Of a stretch of DNA of 64,000 nucleotides, positions 18,127 through 28,072 are shown one piece after another. A model generated the notes under the pieces. The model ran no database searches. It was not told the DNA's origin and saw nothing but the letters and a program-made list of their open reading frames with translations. This DNA is from Bifidobacterium breve. GTDB taxonomy: Bacteria > Actinomycetota > Acidimicrobiia > Acidimicrobiales > Acidimicrobilacustridaceae. Positions within the stretch are counted from its first letter, which is position 1. Each line of letters starts with the position of its first letter. Location: assembly GCA_945878725.1 (NCBI GenBank), contig CAMCTY010000003.1, positions 62,001 through 126,000 on the forward strand. The letters run 5' to 3'. A program made the translations under genes and the position numbers.

Positions 18127-19243
18127 TTGATGCTCCTCGCAGAGCCTCCAGACCGGGCAGATCACCGTTCTCGAGGAGCTCGAGCGATGCACCTCCGCCA
18201 GTGGAGACATGGTCGATTTCATTGGCAAGACCGAACGCGTCGAGCGACGCGGCAGAGTCGCCACCACCCACGACGGTGAAGCCGCGGGCTTCGGCCATCG
18301 ATTCGGCTACCACCCGAGTGCCGGCCGCGAAGCGCGGATCCTCGAACACGCCCATCGGTCCGTTCCAGAAGATCGTTCGAGCTTCGGCGATGATCTCGGC
18401 GAATTCGGCAGCCGTGCTGGGGCCGATGTCGAGCCCCTTCCAGCCGTCGGGGATGTCGCAGCCAAGTTGACGGACGTCCCCTCCCGCTTCGGGGTTGCCA
18501 ATCTCGCCGCCTGGTCCGAGTGCCGTGACATCGTGCGGGATGTGGATCACGACATCGGAGTCGAGGAGCCGCTTGCAGGATTGGATTTGATCGGTTTCGA
18601 GAAGCGAATCACCGACATGGTGGCCCTTCGCCGCAAGGAACGTGAAGCACATGCCGCCACCAATGATCAGCGCGTCGGCGACTTCAGCCAGAGCTTCGAT
18701 AACTCCGATCTTGTCGGAGACCTTGGAGCCGCCGAGGATGACGACAAACGGTCGCTTGGGATCGGTGCGCAGCGGGAGCAGCACCTCAATCTCGCGCTCA
18801 AGTAGACGACCAGCCGCAGACGGAAGGAACTGTGGCGGCCCGACGATTGATGCATGCGCCCGATGCGAAGCACCGAACGCGTCATTGACGTAGAGGTCCT
18901 GGCCTTCAATGAGGCGCTGCACGAAGGCGGGATCGTTTGCCGTCTCGCCCGCATCGATGCGCAGATTGTCGAGAAGGGTCACGCCCGGCGCAAGCTCAGC
19001 CAGACGCTTGCGTACCGGTTCAACGGAATACTTGGGATCGGGTGTTCCCTTTGGCCGACCGAGATGGGTGCAGGCCGTGACGATTGCGCCCCGACTTGTC
19101 AGCCATTCGATGGTCGGAAGCGCAGCGCGAATACGGAAGTCGTCGACGATCTCGCCATTAGCGATCGGTACGTTGAAATCAGCTCGCAGGAGGACCCGGC
19201 GACCGCTGACATCGCCAAGATCCTCGAGAGTGGGAACGGTCAT
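18119..19243 (-). CDS. pgk: Phosphoglycerate kinase
   Basis: Phosphoglycerate kinase makes ATP from 1,3-bisphosphoglycerate in lower glycolysis. The 374-residue protein has the N-terminal RVLLRADFNVP signature, HLGRPKG, the hinge GGSKVSDKI, and the C-terminal nucleotide loop VVGGGDSAA and STGGGASLE. It is slightly shorter than most bacterial enzymes. The ATG at 19243 begins ten bases after the gapA stop. A longer opening continues upstream on this strand across gapA but has non-coding composition and is rejected. Confidence 0.97.
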   Translation of the reverse strand: MTVPTLEDLGDVSGRRVLLRADFNVPIANGEIVDDFRIRAALPTIEWLTSRGAIVTACTHLGRPKGTPDPKYSVEPVRKRLAELAPGVTLLDNLRIDAGETANDPAFVQRLIEGQDLYVNDAFGASHRAHASIVGPPQFLPSAAGRLLEREIEVLLPLRTDPKRPFVVILGGSKVSDKIGVIEALAEVADALIIGGGMCFTFLAAKGHHVGDSLLETDQIQSCKRLLDSDVVIHIPHDVTALGPGGEIGNPEAGGDVRQLGCDIPDGWKGLDIGPSTAAEFAEIIAEARTIFWNGPMGVFEDPRFAAGTRVVAESMAEARGFTVVGGGDSAASLDAFGLANEIDHVSTGGGASLELLENGDLPGLEALRGASNV

Positions 19244-19253
19244 TGGGCCGTGA

Positions 19254-20264
19254 CTACTTGGCCGCTTTGGCCATGACCTGGACAAGGTCGACCAGGCGGT
19301 TCGAGTAACCCCATTCGTTGTCGTACCAGCCGAGCACCTTGACCAGGTTGCCCATAGCCATGGTGAGCTGCGAGTCGTACGTGCACGACGCCTTCTCGCC
19401 GACGATGTCGGAAGACACGATGAGTTCGTCCGTGTACACGAGAACCTTTGAGAGCGGCCCGCTTGTTGCGGCTGCTTTGAACGCAGCGTTGATCTCGTCA
19501 ACGGTGACATCTCGCTTGAGGACACCAACGAAGTCGGTGATCGAGCCGTCCGTTACAGGAACCCGAAGGGCGGTGCCGTCGAGCTTGCCCTTCATGGCCT
19601 CGAGGACGAGGCCCGTCGCTCGCGCCGCACCCGTCGAGGACGGCGTGATGTTCGCAGCCGAGGCGCGGGCACGACGCATGTCAGTGTGCGGGCCATCGAC
19701 GAGGTTCTGATCCCCGGTGTAGGCGTGAACGGTTGTCATGAGGCCCTTCTCAACGCCGAACGCATCGTCGAGCACCTTGATCATCGGCACGAAGCAGTTG
19801 GTCGTACACGATGCGTTCGAAACGATCTTGTGAACCTTCGGATCGAACGTGTCGTCGTTGACGCCAACCACGAACGTCGCATCGGCATTTGTCGCCGGAG
19901 CGGAAATGATGACAAACGGAGCGCCAGCTTCAAGATGAGCAGCGGCTTTGTCACGATCGGTGAAGAATCCGGTCGATTCGATGACAATGTCGACACCGAG
20001 CTCGGCCCATGGCAGATCCTTCGGATCGCGGATGGCGGTGATCTTCAGAAGTTTTCCGTCCACGAGGATGCCGTCTTCGACTGCTTCGACGTTCGCGTCG
20101 AGACGTCCCATGACGGTGTCGTACTTCAGGAGGTGGGCCATGGCTGGGACTGAGCCAAGGTCATTAGCGGCGACGATTTCGACGTCAGCGCCTGACTGCC
20201 TCACCGCCCGGAAGAAGTTGCGGCCGATACGCCCAAACCCGTTGATTCCGACACGGATCGTCAT
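19254..20264 (-). CDS. gapA: Glyceraldehyde-3-phosphate dehydrogenase, type I
   Basis: The 336-residue enzyme oxidises glyceraldehyde 3-phosphate with NAD and phosphate. It has the Rossmann start RVGINGFGRIGRN, the catalytic cysteine in SNASCTTNC, HAYTGDQNLVDGPH, and the C-terminal WYDNEWGYSNR. It is the first gene of the leftward glycolytic operon. The 86 bases between it and rapZ contain no gene. In many actinobacteria yvcK and whiA lie at this junction; they are absent here. Confidence 0.98.
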   Translation of the reverse strand: MTIRVGINGFGRIGRNFFRAVRQSGADVEIVAANDLGSVPAMAHLLKYDTVMGRLDANVEAVEDGILVDGKLLKITAIRDPKDLPWAELGVDIVIESTGFFTDRDKAAAHLEAGAPFVIISAPATNADATFVVGVNDDTFDPKVHKIVSNASCTTNCFVPMIKVLDDAFGVEKGLMTTVHAYTGDQNLVDGPHTDMRRARASAANITPSSTGAARATGLVLEAMKGKLDGTALRVPVTDGSITDFVGVLKRDVTVDEINAAFKAAATSGPLSKVLVYTDELIVSSDIVGEKASCTYDSQLTMAMGNLVKVLGWYDNEWGYSNRLVDLVQVMAKAAK

Positions 20265-20350
20265 GATGTGTGATGCCTCCTGGAGTCGCCATTGACGAGG
20301 GGAAGCATACGGTCAGATCGGAGGGGCACCGGTCACTACGAGTACGGGCC

Positions 20351-21205
20351 TCAGCGATTGACGTCGCGATGGGCAACTCGGAGCTCGAAACCCCGGGTGC
20401 GCAGTGCCGCTGAGACGGCCTCGGCAATGGCTACAGAGCGGTGCCTGCCGCCTGTGCAGCCGAACGCCACGGTGAGATAGGACTTGCCTTCGGCGACGTA
20501 GGCCGGAAGCAGCATCGCTAACAGATCTTCGATCGACCTCAGGAAATCGGTAGTGAGAGGTTGGGCCAGCACGTACTCGCGAACCGACTCGTCGAGTCCC
20601 GTGAGCGGCCTGAGTTCGTCGACCCAATGGGGATTAGCGAGGAACCGGCAATCAATCACGAGGTCGGTGTCGAGGGGAAGTCCGTGCTTGTACCCGAACG
20701 ACGTGATCGTCGTTTGCATCCCGCTGTCAGGTGCTTCGGCCGAGAACAGATCCAGCATCCGCGATCGGAGCTGGTGCACATTGAGATCTGAGGTGTCAAC
20801 GACGACATCGGCTTCGGCCTTGACTGATTGCAACAGTTCGCGTTCGAACTTGATCGATTCGGCGAGGGAGCGATCGGGGCCGGCAAGAGGATGACGGCGG
20901 CGGGTGCTTTCGTAGCGTCGAACCAAGACATCGGTACCGGCCTCGAGGAACGCAATACGCAGACGCACTCCCTGTCGGCGTAACGCGGTAAGAGCCGGGA
21001 GTACGTCGGAGTGGTACGGGCCTGTCCCCACTACCAGCACGACATTTGCGATGTCGGTTCCCGGCGCCTGCGCGAGCTCGGCCACTTTCGAAATCAGCTC
21101 CGGCGGGAGATTGTCGATGACGAAGAAACCGAGGTCCTCGAGGATGTCCGCGGCCTGCGAGCGGCCCGCACCGGACAATCCCGTGATCACGACGAATTCA
21201 CTCAC
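20351..21205 (-). CDS. rapZ: RapZ-family nucleotide-binding protein (UPF0042)
   Basis: RapZ family members are P-loop proteins; in enterobacteria RapZ binds the sRNA GlmZ, while the role in actinobacteria is not settled. The protein has the Walker A motif GLSGAGRS, an IDNLPPEL motif, EAGTDVLVRRYESTRRRHPL, and the C-terminal AFGCTGGRHRSVAIAE signature. The GTG at 21205, eleven bases after the methyltransferase stop, gives 284 residues, exactly the usual length; an upstream TTG would overlap that gene. The leftward order uvrC, methyltransferase, rapZ matches an actinobacterial block with one gene inserted. Confidence 0.93.
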   Translation of the reverse strand: MSEFVVITGLSGAGRSQAADILEDLGFFVIDNLPPELISKVAELAQAPGTDIANVVLVVGTGPYHSDVLPALTALRRQGVRLRIAFLEAGTDVLVRRYESTRRRHPLAGPDRSLAESIKFERELLQSVKAEADVVVDTSDLNVHQLRSRMLDLFSAEAPDSGMQTTITSFGYKHGLPLDTDLVIDCRFLANPHWVDELRPLTGLDESVREYVLAQPLTTDFLRSIEDLLAMLLPAYVAEGKSYLTVAFGCTGGRHRSVAIAEAVSAALRTRGFELRVAHRDVNR

Positions 21206-21215
21206 GGCAAGAACG

Positions 21216-21980
21216 CTAACCGGACCGACGTGCCACAAGCGTCAGCAGCCTCGGAACAGTGGCCACCTCGGTGTACTCCGGTGCCCGGGCGATAAACCCT
21301 GGCGGAGGTGCCGGTTCAAGCATGCGCTCGATCGTCATTCCGACATCGGCCATGGCGTTGACATAGCGCCCGAGCGGCCGGTGGACGAAACGGATGTACA
21401 CGTCCTTCTCGACTTCCTCGACAACGGCCTGCTCGGTCAGGTACGGACCAATACGCCAGTACTGCTCGGGCGGATCGAGTATCTGATCGTCGATCCAGCC
21501 GGATCCCGGAGTTTGCAGTAACGGATGGTTGAGGCAGAACACGAATCGACCTCCGGGGCGCAGCACGCGCGAAACCTCGAAGAGAGCGCCATCAACATCG
21601 TCGATGTGCTCGAACACAAGACAACACACGACCGCATCGAATGATGCGTCGGGAAATGGGAGCGACTCCGCCCCCGAACGCGCGTAGCTGGGTCCGGCAC
21701 CCCTACGGACGGCCTCCACGATCTGATTCACGGTCGGGTCGACGCCGACGACCTTGGCGCCGTTTGCCGCAACAATCGCCCGGGCCACCTGCCCTTCACC
21801 CGTGCCGACTTCCAGAATCTTGTCGAATCCCGACGTCCACTCCACGACGATCGGAAGGATCTGCTCGGTGTACTCCGGGTCGACACCGTCGGTGAACTCG
21901 CGCTGCCACCAATCAGCATGCGCCTCCCAAAGATCGGCATTTACATCATCGCCTTCGACAGGCACTGTTCCTCCGGTCAT
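21216..21980 (-). CDS. Class I SAM-dependent methyltransferase, substrate unknown
   Basis: The 254-residue protein has the SAM-binding motif ILEVGTGEGQVA, the acidic motif II VVGVDPT and a motif IV-like VVCCLVFEHIDD. It belongs to the Methyltransf_11 type. The C-terminal half contains a tyrosine- and proline-rich stretch that might shape a substrate pocket, but nothing identifies the substrate. Its ATG overlaps the uvrC stop (ATGA), so it is coupled to uvrC. It takes an unusual position between uvrC and rapZ. Confidence 0.85.
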   Translation of the reverse strand: MTGGTVPVEGDDVNADLWEAHADWWQREFTDGVDPEYTEQILPIVVEWTSGFDKILEVGTGEGQVARAIVAANGAKVVGVDPTVNQIVEAVRRGAGPSYARSGAESLPFPDASFDAVVCCLVFEHIDDVDGALFEVSRVLRPGGRFVFCLNHPLLQTPGSGWIDDQILDPPEQYWRIGPYLTEQAVVEEVEKDVYIRFVHRPLGRYVNAMADVGMTIERMLEPAPPPGFIARAPEYTEVATVPRLLTLVARRSG

Positions 21981-23857
21981 GCACGTCCCCGGCCGGTGCC
22001 GGGCATGTGGATCTTGTCGTAGACAGCATGGGCCACCGCATCAGGTAGCCACGACAACGCCTGAAGATCTTCAAGCGAAGCGCGCTTCACGGCCGTCACT
22101 CCCCCGAGTTCCTTGATCAATCGCGATTTGCGACTCTCGCCCAGACCGGCGATGTCGTCGAGCACGGAAGTTGTCATGCGTTTGCCGCGCAACTCGCGAT
22201 GAAACGAAATGGCGAACCGATGGGCTTCGTCGCGAATCCGTTGGAGGAGGTACAACGCTTCGCTCTGACGCGGAATAATCATCGGCTCCGAGTGGCCGGG
22301 GACGAAGACCTCTTCGAATCGTTTGGCGAGCGATGCCACGGGGATCTCGTCGGACAACCCGAGTGAATCCAGAACCTTGATGGCGACGCCTAGTTGTCCC
22401 TTGCCGCCGTCGACCAGCAGCAACTGAGGCGGATACGCGAACCGGCCAGTTCGTTCTGAGACTGGTTTGCGTTTCTCCTCGACATAGGCGGTAAGCCGAC
22501 GGGTGAGGACTTCCTCCATCGCCGCAAAATCGTCATTGCCTTGGTCGCCGCGGATTTTGAACCGTCGGTACTCGCTCTTCTTCGGGAGGCCATCCTCGAG
22601 CACCACCATCGAACCGACGTAATCGCTTCCCTGGATATGGCTCATGTCGTAGCACTCAATCCGAAGGGGCGCCTCGGGGAGACCGAGTGCTTCCTGCAGG
22701 TCATTGAGGGCCTGCGCTCGCGTGTTGTGATCGGCGGCGCGGCGCAGCCGATGACGGGCGAACTCTTCTGTCGCGTTCTTGGTGACTGTCGCCATGAGTG
22801 CTCGCTTGTCGCCACGTTGCGGGATGCTCACCGTCACCCGAGAGCCCCGCTGGGCGGTCAACCATTCCTCGTAGAGCGCCGGATTCGCCGATTCCTCAGG
22901 GATCAGCACCTGCTTAGGCACACCGAGCGGAGGAGCATCGCCGTAAAGACCCTCAAGTATGCGATCGACGAGTTCGCCGGGAGCGAGATCCTCCGACTTG
23001 TCGAGGATGTATCCCTTCCGTCCGACGACACGGCCTCGCCTGACGTAGAAGACCTGCACCGAAACCTCGAGGTGATCGCCGTGGATGCCGATCACGTCGA
23101 TGTCCTCGTCCTTCTCGAGAACCATTTGCTGCTTCTCGATCACCGAACGAACGGCACCAAGCCGATCGCGCAGGCGCGCGGCTTTTTCGAATTCAAGTTC
23201 GTCGCTGGCTTGCTGCATCTCGGTCTCAAGACGCCGGACCACTGAGTCGGTGTCGCCATCGAGGAAGGTGATGAGCTCGCGGACCAGTTCGTCGTAGTCC
23301 TCACGAGTGACTTCACCGACGCATGGACCGCTGCACTTTTCGATGTGGAAGAGCAAGCAAGGCTTTCCCATCTTGATGTGCCGGTTCAGTTTGGTGTCAG
23401 AGCAGGTTCGGATCGGGAAAGTGCGGAGAAGAAGATCGAGGGTTTCGCGGACCGCCCAGGCTTGGGCATAGGGCCCGAAGTATCTGGTTCCCTTCCGCTT
23501 GTCACCGCGCATCACGGTGGCCCTCGCCCACTCGTCGTCAACGGTGACTGCCAGAAATGGATAGCTCTTGTCGTCGCGCAGGTCGATGTTGAACCGGGGC
23601 TGGTGTTGCTTGATGAGGCTGTACTCGAGCATCAGTGCTTCGAGCTCGTTGCTGACCTGTATCCACTCAACCGTTTCAGCGGTCTCGACCATCTGCGCTG
23701 TCCGCGACGCCAGATTGATCGGGTTCTGGAAATAGTTCGAGAGTCGCTGACGGAGGCTCTTGGCCTTTCCGACATAGATGACGCGACCGTGGACATCCTT
23801 GAACTGGTACGAGCCTGGTTCGTCGGGAATCGTGCCTGCTGGCGGTCGCTGCACCAT
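21977..23857 (-). CDS. uvrC: UvrABC excinuclease subunit UvrC
   Basis: UvrC makes both incisions in nucleotide excision repair. The protein of about 626 residues has the GIY-YIG domain (GSYQF, VIYVGKAKSLRQRLSNYF), the Cys-rich region LLFHIEKCSGPCVG, a UVR motif for UvrB contact, the RNase H-like domain (RIECYDMSHIQG, LLLVDGGKGQL) and C-terminal helix-hairpin-helix motifs. The ATG at 23857 places GTIPDEPG at the usual distance from the N-terminus; the open frame further upstream is not family-like. It is followed by the coupled methyltransferase gene. Confidence 0.97.
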   Translation of the reverse strand: MVQRPPAGTIPDEPGSYQFKDVHGRVIYVGKAKSLRQRLSNYFQNPINLASRTAQMVETAETVEWIQVSNELEALMLEYSLIKQHQPRFNIDLRDDKSYPFLAVTVDDEWARATVMRGDKRKGTRYFGPYAQAWAVRETLDLLLRTFPIRTCSDTKLNRHIKMGKPCLLFHIEKCSGPCVGEVTREDYDELVRELITFLDGDTDSVVRRLETEMQQASDELEFEKAARLRDRLGAVRSVIEKQQMVLEKDEDIDVIGIHGDHLEVSVQVFYVRRGRVVGRKGYILDKSEDLAPGELVDRILEGLYGDAPPLGVPKQVLIPEESANPALYEEWLTAQRGSRVTVSIPQRGDKRALMATVTKNATEEFARHRLRRAADHNTRAQALNDLQEALGLPEAPLRIECYDMSHIQGSDYVGSMVVLEDGLPKKSEYRRFKIRGDQGNDDFAAMEEVLTRRLTAYVEEKRKPVSERTGRFAYPPQLLLVDGGKGQLGVAIKVLDSLGLSDEIPVASLAKRFEEVFVPGHSEPMIIPRQSEALYLLQRIRDEAHRFAISFHRELRGKRMTTSVLDDIAGLGESRKSRLIKELGGVTAVKRASLEDLQALSWLPDAVAHAVYDKIHMPGTGRGRA

Positions 23858-24041
23858 CGTGCCGCCATCGTATTGGCGAGTAGGACCCATCGGGACCGGA
23901 TCAGGCCTACACTTACGGAGCCGGTCTGGACTCCGGCGACATATCGAGACCCGAGGCCGACAACCCCGTGGCGTGGCGACCAGACTGCCCCCACCGGCCA
24001 CCAATCGGGACTCCTAACGCAGACTGGGAGTTCACAAAAAA

Positions 24042-25163
24042 ATGCTGAGGCTCCAACTACCACTACCCGATCGATACACCGCCGCCACCCCGGAAGATCT
24101 CCATGCCCGGATTGGCGCGGCCAAGGCCACCTTGGGTGAGCGCTTGTTCATCCTCGGTCACCATTACCAACGCGACGAAGTCATGGAATGGGCCGATGCC
24201 CGTGGCGATTCATTCCGTCTGTCGGTTTTGGCCCAGGAGAACCCTGTCGCCGAGTTCATCGTCTTCTGCGGCGTGCACTTCATGGCCGAATCCGCCGACA
24301 TCCTCACCGGCGATCATCAGCAGGTGATCCTCCCCGATCTCAACGCCGGTTGTTCGATGGCCGACATGGCCGATCTGGAAGAAGTCGAAGAAGCGTGGGA
24401 AGTCCTCGCCCGATCCACCGACATCTCCAAGGTCATTCCTGTCACCTACATGAACTCCTCGGCCGCACTCAAAGCATTCGTGGGTGAACACGGTGGGGCG
24501 GTCTGCACCTCGACCAACGCCAAGGCAGTGCTCGAATGGGCGCTCTCACTGGGTGACCGTGCCGACGACGGCGCCGGTGGCCGACAGGTCTTGTTCTTCC
24601 CTGACCAGCACCTCGGCCGCAACACCGGATTCCAACTCGGCTTTGGGCATGACGACATGCGGATCTGGAACCCGCGTCTCGAACAAGGCGGCCTGACCGA
24701 CGCCGAGATGAAGGAATCGACCTTCCTCCTGTGGCGCGGGCATTGCTCCGTGCATCAGCGGTTCCGTCCAGAACACATCGAAGCCTTCCGCGCTGCAAAT
24801 CCCGGCGGCCTTGTCGTCGTGCATCCCGAGTGCGCCCACGACGTGTGCGAAGTCGCCGATCAGGTTGGCTCAACCGATTTCATCATCCGGGCCGTTGAGA
24901 ACGCACCGTCGGGTTCCGTGATCGGCGTCGGGACCGAAATCCATCTCGTCAATCGCCTCGACAACGAGACTCCCGACAAGACAATCGTGTCCCTCGATCC
25001 GCTCGTATGTCCGTGCTCGACGATGTTCCGGATTGACGCAATCCATCTCTGCTGGATCCTCGAGAACCTTGTCGAAGGTCGGGTCATGAATCAGATAACC
25101 GTGGATCCCTCAACTACTGAATGGGCACGCGTCGCACTGAACCGCATGCTTGAGATCACCTGA
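24042..25163 (+). CDS. nadA: Quinolinate synthase NadA
   Basis: NadA condenses iminoaspartate with dihydroxyacetone phosphate to quinolinate in NAD synthesis and carries a [4Fe-4S] cluster. The 373-residue protein shows LGHHYQRDEV, the three cluster cysteines in FCGVHFMAE, HPECAHDV and CPCSTM, and ATG-start consistent length for the long actinobacterial form. It stands alone between divergent uvrC and convergent uvrA; nadB and nadC are not in the window. The stop lies four bases from the uvrA stop. Confidence 0.95.
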   Translation: MLRLQLPLPDRYTAATPEDLHARIGAAKATLGERLFILGHHYQRDEVMEWADARGDSFRLSVLAQENPVAEFIVFCGVHFMAESADILTGDHQQVILPDLNAGCSMADMADLEEVEEAWEVLARSTDISKVIPVTYMNSSAALKAFVGEHGGAVCTSTNAKAVLEWALSLGDRADDGAGGRQVLFFPDQHLGRNTGFQLGFGHDDMRIWNPRLEQGGLTDAEMKESTFLLWRGHCSVHQRFRPEHIEAFRAANPGGLVVVHPECAHDVCEVADQVGSTDFIIRAVENAPSGSVIGVGTEIHLVNRLDNETPDKTIVSLDPLVCPCSTMFRIDAIHLCWILENLVEGRVMNQITVDPSTTEWARVALNRMLEIT

Positions 25164-25167
25164 GCAA

Positions 25168-28014
25168 TCAGGCAAGTCCCAGCAACGGGCCTAAGAACTG
25201 CCCCGTGTAGCTCTCGGGAGTCGCCGCAACCTGCTCCGGTGTTCCCTCAACAAGGATCGAACCGCCTCCACTGCCCCCCTCGGGACCGAGGTCGATCAAC
25301 CAGTCGGCGGTCTTGATCACATCGAGATTGTGCTCGATGACGAGAACGGTGTTTCCCTGATCGACGAGTCGGGAGAGGACGCCGAGAAGCTTGCGGATGT
25401 CCTCAAAATGAAGCCCGGTCGTGGGCTCGTCGAGGATGTAAATAGTGCGGCCGGTCGATCGCTTGGCGAGTTCGCTGGCCAGCTTGACGCGCTGAGCCTC
25501 TCCACCGGAAAGCGTCGTGGCCGGCTGCCCGAGGCGGACATACCCGAGACCGACATCGACGACGGTCTGGAGGTGACGGGCGATCGCCGGTTGGTTAGCA
25601 AAGAAAACCACGCCCTCTTCACAACTCATATTCAGGATGTCGGAGATGTTTCGATCCTTGAACGTGATGTCGAGCGTGTCTCGGTTGTAGCGGGCCCCCT
25701 TGCACACTTCACAAGGAACATAAACATCCGGGAGGAAATGCATCTCGATCTTGATGGTGCCGTCACCGGAACAAGCATCGCAGCGCCCGCCGGAAACGTT
25801 GAACGAGAAACGACCCGGCAAGTAGCCGCGAACCTTGGCCTCGTGAGTCTGGGCGAAGAGTTTGCGGATGTGATCGAACACACCGATGTACGTCGCAGGA
25901 TTGGACCGAGGTGTGCGACCGATCGGCGACTGATCAATATTGATGACCTTGTCGATGTAATCAAGACCCTCGACAGACTTATGCAGGCCCGGAGGAATCC
26001 GCGATCCGTAGACCTTCTGCATAAGTGAACGATGAAGGATGTCGTTCACCAGCGTCGACTTGCCTGAACCCGAAACACCGGTGACGGCGATGAATAAGTG
26101 AAGCGGAAACGACACATCCACGTTCTTTAGATTGTGCTCGCGGGCACCGCGAACGACGAGAGCATCTGAACCAGGGGTACGGCGCTTCTCGGGAACAGGG
26201 ATCGAACGGCGCCCAGAAAGGTACTGACCGGTGACCGAGTCCTTGGATTTCAGTAGGCCCTTGACGTTGCCGGCGTAGACGATGTCGCCGCCATGCTCCC
26301 CTGCTCCCGGGCCGATGTCGACGACATAGTCAGCGACCTTGATCGTGTCCTCATCGTGCTCGACGACAAGCACGGTGTTGCCGAGATCGCGAAGGCGTAC
26401 GAGCGTGTCGATAAGCCGACGATTGTCGCGCTGGTGCAGACCAATCGAAGGTTCGTCGAGTACGTACAGCACGCCGACAAGTCCCGAACCGATTTGCGAG
26501 GCAAGACGGATCCGCTGCGCCTCTCCTCCGGCGAGAGTGGCGGCCGAGCGCACGAGCGAGAGGTAGTCGAGACCGACATCGAGAAGGAAACCCATTCGGG
26601 CGTTGATCTCCTTGACGACTCGCTCGGCGATAAGACGCTCGCGCTCGGTCAGTTCCAATTCGAGAAGAGTCTTTGCCGCGTCCGCAATCGACATCGCACA
26701 GATATCGGCTATCGAATGTCCGTCGATGGTGACACCGAGCGTGAAGGGACGCAGGCGCGAGCCCTCACAATCAGGGCAGTTCACCTCGCGCATGTACCCC
26801 TTGACCTGCTCGCGGGCAGAATCGCTTTCGGCGTCAGAGTGGCGACGCTGCAGCCACGGGACAAGTCCCTCGTACTTCGCGTCGTAGGACCTCTGCCGTC
26901 CGTACCGATTCTTATAACGAACCTGGACTCGCTCTGTTGCGCCAGTACCGCGCAACAGGAGTTTCTGATGCTTCTTTGACAGCTTTGCGAAGGGGGTGTC
27001 CGGGTTGATCTCGTAGATATCGCAAACCGACTCAAGGAGGCGCCCGAAATACTGCGTGCGCGCTGTCGCCCAGGGAGCGAGTGCTCCTTCGGCGATGCTG
27101 AGATCCGGATTGGGGACAACGAGTTCGTCGTCCACTTCATACCGGGTGCCGAGTCCGTCGCAGTGCTCGCACGCGCCATAGGGCGAGTTGAAGGAGAAGT
27201 TCCGGGGAGCAAGTTCTTCGAAACTCAATCCGCAGGCCGGACAGCCGAGGTGTTGGCTGAAGGTGAGGATTTCGTCGTCGAGACCGGTGTCGTCGCCGCG
27301 ACCGACGATCTGAACCTCAGCTACACCCTCGGCGATGCGCAAAGCCGTTTCAAGCGAATCGGTAAGGCGTCGCTCGATCCCGTCTTTCTTGACGAGGCGA
27401 TCGACGACGATCTGAATCGTGTGCTGCTCGTAGCGGGCGAGCTCGCGCGTCTCTGTCAGTTCGTGAAGTTCGCCATCGATGATGGCGCGGGCGAATCCCT
27501 GACCGGCTAGATCGGCGAGCAACGTGTCGTAGGTGCCCTTGCGTCCGCGCACGACCGGGGCCAGCACCTGAAATTTCGTGCCGTCAGGAAGTTCGAGAAC
27601 ACGATCGACGATCTGCTGCGGGGTCTGACGCTTGATTACCGACCCGTCGACGGGGCAATGAGGAATCCCGATACGGGCGTAGAGAAGACGCAGATAGTCG
27701 TAGACCTCGGTGATCGTTCCAACTGTCGAGCGAGGGTTGCGCGACGCCGACTTTTGATCGATCGAGATCGCTGGGGACAGGCCCTCAATGAAGTCGACAT
27801 CTGGTTTGTCCATCTGTCCGAGGAACTGACGGGCGTATGCCGACAGGGATTCGACGTAACGGCGCTGTCCTTCGGCATAAATCGTGTCGAAGGCGAGTGA
27901 CGACTTTCCTGAACCAGACAGCCCGGTGAAGACGATGAGTCGATCACGGGGAAGTTCGATGGAAACGTTACGAAGATTGTGTTCGCGCGCACCGCGAATG
28001 ACGAGCTTGTCCAC
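25168..28014 (-). CDS. uvrA: UvrABC excinuclease subunit UvrA
   Basis: UvrA is the damage-sensing ATPase of nucleotide excision repair. The 948-residue protein has two ABC modules with Walker A motifs GLSGSGKSS (near residue 32) and GVSGSGKST (near 640), two signature motifs LAGGEAQRI and LSGGEAQRV, and zinc-finger cysteines in CPACGLSF and CDACSGDG. The start is GTG at 28014. It is separated from uvrB by 58 bases on the same strand. I see no clear SOS box upstream. Confidence 0.98.
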   Translation of the reverse strand: MDKLVIRGAREHNLRNVSIELPRDRLIVFTGLSGSGKSSLAFDTIYAEGQRRYVESLSAYARQFLGQMDKPDVDFIEGLSPAISIDQKSASRNPRSTVGTITEVYDYLRLLYARIGIPHCPVDGSVIKRQTPQQIVDRVLELPDGTKFQVLAPVVRGRKGTYDTLLADLAGQGFARAIIDGELHELTETRELARYEQHTIQIVVDRLVKKDGIERRLTDSLETALRIAEGVAEVQIVGRGDDTGLDDEILTFSQHLGCPACGLSFEELAPRNFSFNSPYGACEHCDGLGTRYEVDDELVVPNPDLSIAEGALAPWATARTQYFGRLLESVCDIYEINPDTPFAKLSKKHQKLLLRGTGATERVQVRYKNRYGRQRSYDAKYEGLVPWLQRRHSDAESDSAREQVKGYMREVNCPDCEGSRLRPFTLGVTIDGHSIADICAMSIADAAKTLLELELTERERLIAERVVKEINARMGFLLDVGLDYLSLVRSAATLAGGEAQRIRLASQIGSGLVGVLYVLDEPSIGLHQRDNRRLIDTLVRLRDLGNTVLVVEHDEDTIKVADYVVDIGPGAGEHGGDIVYAGNVKGLLKSKDSVTGQYLSGRRSIPVPEKRRTPGSDALVVRGAREHNLKNVDVSFPLHLFIAVTGVSGSGKSTLVNDILHRSLMQKVYGSRIPPGLHKSVEGLDYIDKVINIDQSPIGRTPRSNPATYIGVFDHIRKLFAQTHEAKVRGYLPGRFSFNVSGGRCDACSGDGTIKIEMHFLPDVYVPCEVCKGARYNRDTLDITFKDRNISDILNMSCEEGVVFFANQPAIARHLQTVVDVGLGYVRLGQPATTLSGGEAQRVKLASELAKRSTGRTIYILDEPTTGLHFEDIRKLLGVLSRLVDQGNTVLVIEHNLDVIKTADWLIDLGPEGGSGGGSILVEGTPEQVAATPESYTGQFLGPLLGLA

Positions 28015-28072
28015 CGGAGGAGCCTACCGGGCCACTGCCGACGCCCATCCGGTCGGGACGGCACAGCGAAGT

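Noticed and set aside
19244-19528. 95-residue upstream extension of pgk over gapA
   Set aside because: Arg/Ser-rich shadow of gapA; the true Pgk N-terminus (RVLLRADFNVP) lies just after the ATG at 19243.
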